Below, piece after piece: positions 23,181-33,170 of a stretch of 64,000 nucleotides of DNA. Source of the DNA: Diabrotica undecimpunctata (Eukaryota; Arthropoda; Insecta; Coleoptera; Chrysomelidae); contig NC_092810.1 in assembly GCF_040954645.1 (NCBI RefSeq), positions 7,300,185 through 7,364,184 of the forward strand. The letters are read 5' to 3'. The position numbers and the translations under genes were made by a program. How positions within the stretch are numbered: position 1 is the first letter of the stretch; the number at the start of each line of letters is the position of its first letter. The notes under the pieces were generated by a model. The model ran no database searches. It worked only from the letters and a program-made list of their open reading frames with translations, and was not told the DNA's origin.

Positions 23181-25748
23181 CTACAATTGCTGGCTATCAG
23201 TCGAAACTTTATTACAAGAAACCCAAAAAGAGGTATTTTTGACTACATGAGTAACAACTTAAATCAATGTTCTCCTACAGTTAGCAAAACCATGTCTGGA
23301 AACAACATTATCAGTAATAATCCAAATTCATATGCAACTGCTACTATGTCAAAACCCAAACCAAAATATCCCAAAAAAAGATCAAGCCATATTAATACAT
23401 GCTGAACCAAACTTATTACTACTCGACTACGTCAAAACCATAGGTAACATTCATCATTCAATCTTCGCTTATCCACTGCTGGACATAGATCTCACTCATA
23501 ATTTTCCATCTATTTTGGTCTTGTGCCTCTTGCATCCAATTCCTATGACAACGTTTTAGATCGTCAGTCCAACGTGTTGGTGGACGACCTCTGCTTCGGT
23601 AGGCATCATCTCTTGGTCTCCATTCCAGTATCCGCTTTGTCCATCTATTATCTGTCATTTGAGCCACGTGACCTGCCCAGTTCCATTTCAGTGTTGCTAC
23701 TCTCTCTACTGCATCAGCCACTCCTGTTCTTTGTCGTAGCTGGCGATTTGGGATCTTGTCTCGTAGTGAAACGCCCAACATAGCACGCTCCATCGCCCTT
23801 TGACACACACGGATCTTTTGAACTGTTCTCCTTGTCATGGTCAACGTTTCCGCACCGTAAGTTAACAATGGCAAAACACACTGATTAAACGTTTTTCTTT
23901 TAAGGCATATTGGTATATCAGACGATTTGAAAATATGGTTCAGCTTGCCGAAGGCTGCCCAAGTCAGTCTTATACGACGGAGAAGCTCAACGGTTTGGTT
24001 ATCTTTTCCTATGCGAACCCATGACCTAAGTATTTATAGGCCATTACCTGGTCTATGGATCTTGTTCCTACGCATATATCTTCGCTGACTACAAGATTTG
24101 TCATCATCTGGGTCATCATAGGTAACATTGTTAGCTCCAAAAACATATGCTTCGCCTCAAGAATTTCCAATAATCAGATATGCATCTTTTTAACAAATCC
24201 TGAACTTGTCGAACATATTTTAACAGAATACCCTACGATTACAATCAACTCTGTAGAACTACACGTAAGAAGATTGGTTACCCCAGCCAAAAGACTAATA
24301 ATCTCCAACGTCTGTCCATCAATACCTCATGAAATTATAGAAAAATACCTTCAAGATCTAGGTCTTCAACCTGCTTTACCAGTGTCATATATTAAAGCTG
24401 GAACCCCCGGTGATGAATTTATACATATCAAGAGCTTTAGAAGACAGGTATACGTTACTCCAACCACAGATTGCCTCGAAATTGAAACTTCATGAATAAT
24501 TCCATTCGACAATAATTCGTACAGAATATTTCTTTCCGCCGACAAAATGGCATGTTTTCTATACACAAAACATGGACATATAGCAAATAACTGTCAAAAT
24601 CCCCCTAGCAATCCTCTCCCAAATGAACAAACGTCCCCAGCTGACCACATCCCTGCTACCACAATATGAAACAATATGGCACCACCAAACACAACACAAA
24701 ATACGGTTCCCAGTCAACAGATAAAAACTGTCGATATATCCACCACTTCTATTGCCGCAAACAATGAATTTCTTCCTCCTACCACTGGTCAGAAACGAAC
24801 TCGTTCTGATTTCAGCGATTCTACCTCCCAAGAAACAAACACATCTACTAACTTACCCATCAAAGACATAAAAATGCCTTCACCCGATGCAAAGTGCATA
24901 AAAAGCATATAACTAAAAAATCCAAGAAAGTTGCACCCGATCAATCTAAATTAACCGCCTCCTCTCTTCTCACAATCAATAATCTTTATCAAGAAAATCC
25001 AAACTTATTCTCTTTACCGGTTGAAAATTTTCTTGCCTTTCTGGAAAACTCATTCGGCAGTAATAACCCAATAATCACTCAATATGTTCGATCACTACTC
25101 GACGACATGTTTAGAATATACCCTTCACTGGAAGATAGAAAAATCAAGAATAGATTTACAAGAGTTTCTAAGAAAATTAAACAGCAACTTAATATAGACA
25201 ATTCAGAAATTGGAAGCACAACATCGCAATCTACAAATAATGATGAAGATTATCTAACCGACTCTTCTCTAACCTCTTAACGTCTTCAATGTTAAATATA
25301 TTTTACTTTCCCGTTAGTGCAGTGGCACTGTGATGGGTTCTATCCTCGCTTAGAATGCTTACAACAATTAATCAATAATACAAAAGCAGATATCATCTGC
25401 CTTCAAGAAACCAGTTTCAAGGAAACTCATAGACGTGATCTTATTACCATTTCCTTCGGACTACATATACAAGAACAAGTGAAGTGGATATATCTTCGTG
25501 TCTAATGATTTATTTTCTATACAATATATCCTAGCTACCAATTTAGAGGCCATAGCAATAACTGTCTGGTGTCCCGACCAAATTGGCAATTGGTGGTCCC
25601 GACAACTTAGCAGAAACCGAGTTTTTTTTCTTGAAAGACATTCAGTTGTTCAACAGAATATGACCCCTTGCTTTCCATGTAGTTTACCTTTAACTTATAA
25701 CTTAGTGATAAAACTGTTGACACGTTAATTTAAATAAAAAAAAATATT
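23181..25748 (+). pseudogene. I-type LINE: ORF1 and start of ORF2, rest deleted
   Basis: ORF1 is a nucleic-acid-binding gag-like protein. It reads PKKDQAILIHAEPNLLLLDY and VKTIGNI up to the LINE-B insertion. It then continues VSSKNICFASRISNNQICIF, RRLVTPAKRLIISNVCPSIP, FRRQVYVTP and a zinc knuckle CFLYTKHGHIANNC with its second Cys changed to Tyr. A Pro/Ser/Thr-rich tail ends at about 25280. ORF2 starts with the endonuclease signature QWHCDGFYPRLECLQQLIN, DIICLQETSFK and stops at about 25600. Nearly all of ORF2 is missing before a TTAAATAAAAAAAAA tail. Related to the element at 50.9 kb. Confidence 0.82.
23452..24116 (-). mobile_element. LINE-B insertion inside I-type ORF1
   Basis: 3' part of a LINE-B copy. 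It reads LTYGAETLTMTRRTVQKIRV, RAMERAMLGVSLRDK, VATLKWNWAGHVAQMTDNRW, RPRDDAYRSRGRPPTRW and YVQQWISED (stop at about 23458), open for 138 codons. The 13-bp sequence CATAGGTAACATT is present at 23439-23451 and 24117-24129 as target duplication. The upstream half (23875-24116) is frame-disrupted. Confidence 0.92.
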
Positions 25749-26694
25749 ATAAAAAAAGTTGTACAATAGACGGTACTGTAGACTAGCACAAAGCTTCATA
25801 CTACGTTTCCTGTATTTTTAAGATTTAAATAATATGTTTAAAATTAAATAAAGTATTTTTATTATTTATTTAATATTTTTATAGATTTTAATAACATTGA
25901 AAAAGTTTACATCTTATATAACGGTTACCCCTCGTCACGTAAATGGACTCTTCCAATTGTTTACTGTGACTACTAATTCGTAAAAAGCTATATTTAATGT
26001 GCTTATAAAGAAATCTCTTTCAAACTATAAACATGAACGTTTTACTTAAAATGTTTTACTAATAACTTTTTATCACAGTTTAATACAATTTTTGAGCGGA
26101 TAATTGTAATAATCCGACCAAAATATTTTAGAAATGTCTGTATTAAATTAAAAAGTAATTATATGATTGAATTAAAATGAATACTGAATTAAGAAACTGC
26201 CAAAGTAAAATCCACAAAACACATAATTGTCGACCAAGTTTTAAAAAGTTTATGGCAGATTATGCATAAAGAAAAAAGGCCAGACTCAATTTGACCACTG
26301 TACACTACGACCTTTTTATCCTCTCGGAAGATGTCCCCATAGCTCATTGTGTTTCTCGAGATGTCAATCCGAACAAAGAAGTCCCATAGTTATTTAACAA
26401 AAAGTTCAGTCGCTTCAGTTCGTTAAGTGCTGCGTTTATAAGATGGAAATCAATCGTTGTATATTGTGACCAAGAATTTTTCTATCAGAATCTCTTCGTT
26501 CAATCCTGACCCCCCGGAGGGACTGTACTACTTAAGTAATATTTAGGTCACTAGCCATATTTTTGTCCAAATGTTCTATTCCTAATATATGCCCTAATAG
26601 TTAGAACCAGTCGTAACAGTATCAGTTATAAATAAAATATAAAAACAGAAGTGGAAAAAGTTCACTACCATTCTAATCGTTAAATCATGTTTCA
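25749..26694. other. No gene seen; AT-rich spacer
   Basis: There is no coding match or terminal repeat that I can support. Confidence 0.5.
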
Positions 26695-26696
26695 TA

Positions 26697-27643
26697 ACGT
26701 ATGGTCCTAAAGTTTTGGGAAAAATTTCAAAAGCATATAACTCTGACCACAATAATCTTATATTTTTATTAAATTATTCAACAATTTAACTTAACTATCC
26801 TTATTATAAATCAAAATTCAAATGACAGACAAGGGACCATTATTTTCGATTTGCCTAATAATTCCCCTGACACGTTGCATCATCCTTTGGACGACCTCGG
26901 CGTCAATTTCTCTAATTTTTGTATATATGCGGCGTCTTAACTGTTCCTGATTTTGTGCTTCCCATCCGTTATTATAGACTTTCCGACTTAATATTGCCCA
27001 GAACTCTTCAATTGGACGGGCCTGAGGTAGGTTGGGGGGATTGTCTGCTTTCGGTACAAAGGTAAAGTAAAGTTTCGACTTGTTGACGAAATGCACTCGC
27101 CTTAACGCGCGGCAACATCTCGGAATTCTCTCTAATTGATCCTCTGTGTATTTTGGAGCTTTCCTTCTTTTCCGGTAGATAATATTGTTACTCGATGGGG
27201 TCCTGTATACTGTAGTCTTTGCAACATGAAATCTTCTGGCCAGTTTTCGCTGTGAGACCCCAATTTTGTTCTTAGCTGCTTCAATCAGTCTTGCCTCTCT
27301 TATATGGTTCAAAATCCGCGGTCGGCCACTTTTACGCAAGTTAACACATGGTATCCCTTCTTCACATTCTCTGATTGTGCGATAAATTGTCGATTTGCTT
27401 ATGTTTTGATATCGATAAATATTAACAATATCTCGTTTCGACATTCGCCCAACCATATTATAAACACCTCGACGAATATCAATTTTATAAGACATTTTGC
27501 AAAGCACAAACCAAAATATTCTGCTTTGTTTATCAAATGTCAATAACTGATGACATTTCAATTTCATGGCCTTCTTTGTTAAATGCATTTTGCTTCTCAA
27601 TCAGACCAGGTGAAATTTTTCCCAAAACTTTAGGACCATACGT
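26697..27643 (-). mobile_element. Internally deleted Tc1/mariner-group element with perfect ends
   Basis: Inverted repeats at 26694-26729 and 27611-27646 match over 36 of 36 bases (ACGTATGGTCCTAAAG from 26697), with a TA on each side. The element is 947 bp and keeps the two ends of its transposase gene but not the catalytic middle. Confidence 0.92.
26818..27494 (-). CDS. Deleted transposase, open frame without catalytic core
   Basis: ATG at 27494 gives MSYKIDIRRGVYNMVGRMSK. A helix-turn-helix region follows: VNIYRYQNISKSTIYRTIRE and VNLRKSGRPR, then SQRKLARRFHVAKTTVYR. After HFVNKSKLYF the frame joins FVPKADNPPNLPQARPIEEF and WAILSRKVYNNGWEAQNQEQ. The Glu of ARPIEEFW may be the last catalytic residue. 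The two catalytic Asp blocks are gone, yet the join is in frame and no stop interrupts 226 codons. The product could still bind element ends. Confidence 0.82.
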
Positions 27644-27647
27644 TATA

Positions 27648-28030
27648 AAAAATGATTGGCAAACTTTTAATCATATAAATTCCATTTTATAATAAGTAAT
27701 ATTTTAGAGTTATTATATTATATAATTTTAAATCTAGGCAGAAAATATACGAAACTGGGTTAAGGACATTTTAAATTTCATACAAATAACTTTCCTGCAA
27801 TAAATTATCGATCTATATTTCTATCTATAGGTATTTCCAGAAGAACTTTACAACTAATTTTTCGCTTTAAAGCATTAAATCTACTTTTTCACCGCAGACA
27901 CGGTAACTTCCAACTGAGAGCGATGTACAGCTGACAATAAATCGATACAAATTAGGTCAATTTCTCTTAACATAGGAAAATAGTGTTACATCTAAGAGAA
28001 GAATAAGGCATGATATGATTTAATTAAGAG
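27648..28030. other. No gene seen
   Basis: AT-rich spacer without coding match. Confidence 0.45.
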
Positions 28031-28217
28031 TAAAAAATATAAAGCCACTTCAATGTTTGAAAGTTCAACCTACTGACAATGATTAATAAAACTCAATATT
28101 AATGTTTGTGTTTTGAGAACGATTTCTGAAGTGGAAATTGAAACGTCAATAAACGTATTTTATCCTTTAATTGTGGCTTATTCCCATTAAAATAGGATCT
28201 ACTATAAAATGCCACAA
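28031..28217 (+). repeat. Dispersed noncoding repeat with hammerhead-like motif, copy 1
   Basis: It shares TTGAGAACGATTTC, GGAAATTGAAACGTCAA, GTGGCTTATTCCC and a terminal TGCCACAAG with copies at 30.1 kb (minus), 41.7 kb and 61.2 kb. The hammerhead-like motif lies at 28110-28155: TTGAGAA (28113), stem II GATTTC/GAAATT, GAA, ACGU and C28147. The PLE-like tail context suggests a PLE terminal repeat or a short PLE-dependent element; no coding sequence is attached. Confidence 0.7.
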
Positions 28218-28242
28218 GAAAAAAGCTTCAGAACAATATTAA

Positions 28243-28459
28243 CCCTCCATCACTCGCACCAATAAACCAAAATAGCACTTATAATAACGAATGTTCAACA
28301 ATCTATAGGTATTTCACTAAAACATCTTATTTAACAGTCTTATACGTGCCTTCATAGGAGTATTCCTGATTGCAGAACCCAAAAGAAGCAACATTTCGAA
28401 AATTATGGCGAAATATTTAAAAATTTTAGATTTTTGCTAACGGTGCGAGTGATGGAGGG
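28243..28459. mobile_element. piggyBac-type MITE
   Basis: An 18-bp perfect inverted repeat, CCCTCCATCACTCGCACC, bounds 217 bp. TTAA lies directly outside both ends (28239-28242, 28460-28463). TTAA duplication and CCC...GGG ends are the marks of piggyBac elements. There is no coding capacity. Confidence 0.93.
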
Positions 28460-28717
28460 TTAAGAAATGTTAATGGCAATCCCTGCGCCATTCTCCGTGC
28501 CAATCACCTCGCTTACCCCCGCGTCAACCTTCACCCAAACCAAGTTACCATCAACTGTATAAATGAACCGTCCTCTGTTCCCAGTAACAGTCATGCATTG
28601 CTTATTAATTAGTGCAGTAGGGTCTGGAAGCTCGGGTGACTGAGATCTCAAAAGCTCTAAAGAAAACATCAAAGAGGATGTCGAAAGCTCCACGCAATGA
28701 TAATCGACGCGATTCAA
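28460..28717 (-). CDS. Unrecognised ORF, possible terminal exon
   Basis: I do not recognise this protein. The frame (about 85 codons, no clear ATG at the left end) ends GTENGAGIAINIS with TAA at 28460-28462, and contains CMTVTGNRGRFIYTVDGNLV and WVKVDAGVSEVIG. Base composition is visibly richer in G and C than the flanks. An AG lies at about 28730 (TTTATGTATAG), which could be a splice acceptor. The stop codon overlaps the TTAA target of the neighbouring MITE. It could be a last exon of a host gene or an old element ORF. Confidence 0.4.
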   Translation of the reverse strand: MNRVDYHCVELSTSSLMFSLELLRSQSPELPDPTALINKQCMTVTGNRGRFIYTVDGNLVWVKVDAGVSEVIGTENGAGIAINIS

Positions 28718-28739
28718 CCCGGAAGACTGCTTTTCTATA

Positions 28740-29817
28740 CATAAATAATAGGCAAACTAATACGAGTATATATTATTATTATCTATGAATCACCCTATCC
28801 ATTATGATTTTCAATTTTTTTTTTTCGGTAAAGTTAACGTTAATTTACAATATAACTTTTATATAAAAATCTTTAGAGTTTTATCTCGATTAAAAAAGTT
28901 ATTTTCTTGCCACTCTTTTACGTTTCAAACTTCATAACAAATGTTTTCGAGATTTAGACAAATTAAAATCAACCACTGTGAAAATATTAGACAATTTTGT
29001 ACGCCTTAATAACATTTCCCATTCATTATTCTTCGTAATATCTCCCTGTCAAAAATTCCTTCAAAACTTTCCCCATTCATTGCCTCGTTGAATAATCGTC
29101 TTTAACATAGTAATAATTTGGAAAAGAGAACCGAATTGAAAACAACAATTACTAACAAAATCACAAAACCAATTTTAACTTTTGTAGAACTTTAATCTCT
29201 CCTCTTATCGTCAGGAAAACTGCTTTTCTTTCTTTCGTAACAAGATAAAAATCGGATACAGCTGACGCAACGGCAACAGCAAACAAAAGAGGACGTCAGA
29301 GTCGACCCTATGCGTTTTAATTTTCTTCCGATACTTATACCAGCGACAATAGCTTTTCACGTAACCGGGTAATGATCGATTATCAAGAATAAATGTTACG
29401 TATATTCATTGTAACAGTACGAACGAAATCTTGCTGTTGGCTTTACATAAAATCACACGTGTTAGATCTACAATTCTTTTGAGTTAGACTATTATAACAT
29501 ATATGTGTGAATCTCAACTTTTATGTACAGAGCCATCAGAAAAAGTCGTAAGTGAGTCGTAAAAGAGTAACTTTAGTACAAATATTTGTCCTTCTAAGAT
29601 TACCATGCTTGATATTTATAATGGCATACTTGATCTGCCCAATAAGCTTACTGCTGGCCCAGATAGAGTGACCAATTTTTTAATAAAAAATAGTGTCTGT
29701 TCCCTTGTAATTTAGGGGTACAGGGGTATTAGTGTAACCAGCTCTGAAGGAAGGATGCGTGGCAAAATTCTAAAGAAAAGAACGGACAAGGAATGTTTTC
29801 ACTTTTAAGTAACACAC
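28740..29817. other. No gene seen
   Basis: AT-rich spacer. I see no coding match, terminal repeat or RNA gene. Confidence 0.45.
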
Positions 29818-29908
29818 AGAAGAACGTCCACAAATCTCAATACCCAACTCTTATTTGTCGACTTACAAAAGGCTTTCGATACGGTACCGTTAAATAAACT
29901 TTTGTGTA
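29818..29908 (+). pseudogene. LINE-C reverse transcriptase scrap
   Basis: TNLNTQLLFVDLQKAFDTVP and LNKLL matches the LINE-C block STHLLFVDLEKAFDKVPLKK at 56.4 kb. Only about 30 codons remain, around the first catalytic Asp. Confidence 0.7.
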
Positions 29909-30035
29909 AGACATGACAAAATTTAGTTAAAAATGAGTTTTTCTTGTTGTTTGAAACGTTCTAAACGTTTGACATTCCTTTCCTTAGGTAGCTTAGCTTC
30001 CTCCGTGGATGTGTTAGTTTTGTTCTGAAGCTATT

Positions 30036-30165
30036 TTCTTGTGGCATTTTAAATTAATTACTATTTAACTGGGAATAAGCCACAATTAAAGGTTAAAATA
30101 CGTTAATTGACGTTTCAATTTCCACTTCGGAAATCGTTCTCAAAATACAAACATTAGTGTTTACT
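30036..30165 (-). repeat. Dispersed noncoding repeat with hammerhead-like motif, copy 2
   Basis: Minus-strand copy of the 28.1-kb repeat. The hammerhead-like motif lies at 30105-30147: TTGAGAA (30143-30137), stem II GATTTC/GAAATT, GAA, ACGU, C. It ends TGCCACAAGAAAA like copy 1. It lies just upstream of the DD41D transposase gene. Confidence 0.7.
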
Positions 30166-30265
30166 AATTGTTATTTATGTGTACAAGAATACATATTTCT
30201 TCTGTCATATCTACGTTAAGTACATTATGTTAGTTTTGGTAGAGCTTTTGTTACTTTCGTTCAAA

Positions 30266-31312
30266 ATGCCACATCATTTTTCGACCACAGAATATGCAGA
30301 CATAGTATTTGTTTATGAATTCTATAATGGGAATGGTAGGGCTGCTAGTAGAGAATATCGCAGGAGATTTCCTAATCGTCGAACTCCCAGTCATCCAACA
30401 TTTGGGTCAGTTTTTAATTATTTGCGAGAAAATGGCACTTTTCCTAGTGGAACAACAGAGCGACATGTAGATGAAGCGCAGGAAGATGACATTATGGACG
30501 CCATTACTATGAACCCTACAATAAGCACTAGACAAGTAAGTCGAGAACTCAATGTTACTCAATCAAAAGTAAGTAGAGTCTTACAAAAAAATAATCTATA
30601 CCCATATCACATTCAAATGGTTCAGCGACTACATGCTGGAGATGAGGTCGATAGGTTGAGATTTTGTAGATGGATTAACAATAATCGACCAACGCTATAC
30701 AGGACACTATTTACAGATGAAGCACAATTTACCAGAGACGGGATAAATAATTCACGAAATTCACATGTGTGGGCAGAAGAAAATCCCCATGCTATTCGAG
30801 AACGTCGTTCTCAGTTAAGGTTTTCGGTTAACGTGTGGATTGGTGTCATAAATAACCAATTAGTAGGTCCTCACTTTTTTGATGGTCCTTTAACAGGGCA
30901 GGTCTATTTGAACTTTCTACAAAATATTTTGCCGAATTTGCTTGCCAACGCGAACGTTGCTATCCAAGGGATGTATTTTCAGCATGATGGGGCACCCTCA
31001 CACTTTTTACTGGCAGTGAGACAACATCACAATAATGTTTATGGCAACAGGTGGATAGGACGTGCAGGTTCTATTTCGTGGCCTTCAAGATCCCCTGATT
31101 TCAATCTCGTTGATTGCCATATTTGGGGACGATTGAAGCAACTAGTTTACGCAGTGAATATTAATAACCGACAATAATTAATTGATAGAATTATACATTG
31201 TTGTAATACTATTAGAAACGATCCCCAGAGTATCCGTAATTCAATACGTCAATTAACAATTCGGCAACAAAAATGTGTACAGGCTGCAGGGTTCCATTTC
31301 GAAAATCTATTT
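30266..31312 (+). pseudogene. DD41D Tc1/mariner-group transposase, nearly intact
   Basis: ATG at 30266 (MPHHFSTTEYADIVFVYEF). The N-terminal region resembles the DUF4817-type helix-turn-helix (NGNGRAASREYRRRFPNRR), followed by a second one around VSRELNVTQSKVSRVLQ. Catalytic blocks are TLFTDEAQFTRDG, MYFQHDGAPSHF and WPSRSPDFNLVDCHIWG. I count 41 residues between the second and third Asp, so DD41D (rosa/VS-type). A TAA at 31175-31177 cuts off about 44 C-terminal codons, which are otherwise open to TGA at 31310 (GFHFENLF). This is the only lesion I see. Confidence 0.88.
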
Positions 31313-31580
31313 TGAATTATTTTTATTTTGTTACCATTATTGTATCTTTTCCAGTTCTAATTTATGGGTTTATCATAACTATGTACATATTTTTAGTTTT
31401 TTTTTAAATTGTTCTTCGTTATTGTTAGTAGTTACTGTTTTTTGTTGTGCAGTGACTTAGTTTATCATTTCAATTAAAATGTTTGAAATTTATTGTGCGA
31501 CAATATTGTCGCATCTGTCGTTTTCATTGGCTATTTATGTAGTTTGAAAATCACTTATTGCATTTTAAAAGGAATATATA

Positions 31581-31880
31581 CAGGGTGTAATATTTAATAC
31601 GAATCCCTAAATTAATTTTTCCAAAGCCAGTCCTGGAATTTTTTAGTTTAGCTAATACCAGTCGAATGCTTGATAGTAGTGTACTGTATCATGCAAAAAT
31701 TAAAAAAATCAAATGAGCCGTATAAACACTACAGTAAAATGAAATAAATGGTCAATTACACAAATCACCCTGTTAATTAATAAAGAAGAGGAGTTGACAT
31801 TTTTTAGTGGCCACATGATATGCTCCCTGAGGGACTCTACATATGGTAGAAGTATGTAAAGTTCCTCATGAATCACCCTG
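31581..31880 (+). mobile_element. 300-bp terminal block of the DD41D element (or MITE)
   Basis: Starts CAGGGTG and ends CACCCTG, with TA just outside both ends. The same 300-bp block in the same place follows the second DD41D copy (62983-63282, minus). Sequence identity between the two copies stops exactly at the outer TA, so 31880 is best read as the end of the shared element. The inner TA/CAGGGTG could instead mark a MITE that was carried along. Confidence 0.72.
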
Positions 31881-32063
31881 TATTATCCAAGCATTATTGA
31901 AGGTTCAACTACGTAGAACGAATTTTGTTTGATAAACATTGTATGCTAATAATTTTTGGGGGTATTTTAATCAGTTTAGTTTATTACATTATTTTCATAT
32001 CATATTATGTTGTTTTATTCCGTTATTCTTTGGACCTAACCCGTCAGCTGTAAAGTATAGATA

Positions 32064-32147
32064 TTGAAGCATGAGTAAAACCTGAGATAACAAAATTGAA
32101 AGGTGTTGAAGCACGAGTAAAACCTGAGATAACAAAATTGAAAGGTG
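32064..32147. repeat. Tandem duplication, 2 x 42 bp
   Basis: TTGAAGCATGAGTAAAACCT and the following bases are repeated at 32106 with one change (CAT to CAC). Confidence 0.9.
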
Positions 32148-32231
32148 TGATATAAATCATAAATCAAAAATTTTAATAATGTTTTATATATATTTTTTGT
32201 AAAGTTTTAAAATTAAAATTCTTGATATCAC

Positions 32232-32235
<4 letters not shown>

Positions 32236-32292
<57 letters not shown>
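32236..32292. repeat. (TA)n microsatellite
   Basis: About 28 TA units; no element end is recognised beside it. Confidence 0.97.
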
Positions 32293-32295
<3 letters not shown>

Positions 32296-33170
32296 TACTT
32301 CTTTAAGAAACTCATGTTATTATTAAGATACGTTTGGTTCAATTAAAATTCCCAAGATGAAATTTCTGAATTTTCATAGTGACACTGTCTGGTCGTTCGA
32401 TAAGAAGGGTAACACAAATGGAGAAAAGTTTTGATGAAAGTTTTCCTTCTTTTTTTTCCTTTTCAATATTGAATGTCTCACACTAAAGTGAATCCGTGGC
32501 AAACTTCTCGACGGTAAAATTTTGTTACAATAGTTTTTGTTAATGAAATTGTCTGAATAGTGTACAACGTGTCGTAGATAATAGTTTTTTCTGTAGGTTT
32601 TCTTTCCTAACTTTATTTCATAAAGAACACTCTGAATCTAGAAAAGTTTTGAAGTAGGAGTAATTTGTTGTAGAATAGTCAAATGTTGGAACATATTGCT
32701 TTTCACTTTTTTTGTTACTATTCTGAAATTTTATGTTTCCTAATTTTAGAAAAAAAGATGCGAATGCGCGTATTACGAACTATGTTATAGAGTGAAAACG
32801 GTTAAATTTGGTATGAGTAAACAGTTTGGATAGACACCAAAATTCAAGGGATAGTTTACAAAGTGTTCAAAAACATATAAACAATCACTGTTAGCTGAAG
32901 AGTGTTACTTTCTTATCCATCTTCATATTATAAAAAATGTTTTGGTTTTACCCAAAACTTCGGAATTGTACCAAACAAGATTATTAAGTAATAACATACT
33001 TTTATAAACCTTGGTAGATTCCTCTAATCGAAAGCAATTGCTATCCTTTTCTTATCCTAATTTTTTCTCTTCATCTCGCATGAGTTTTATAATAATCATT
33101 GCAACAGGAAACACGTTAGAAAGGTTAAGGGTGCTGGCCTCGTCCAGCGTGATGAATTTACTTTCGTTAA
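32293..33170. other. No gene seen
   Basis: AT-rich spacer left of the DD82E copy 2. Confidence 0.45.

Noticed and set aside
28460..28463. Stop codon created by MITE insertion
   Set aside because: Removing the MITE and one TTAA leaves the same TAA in frame, so the stop is older.
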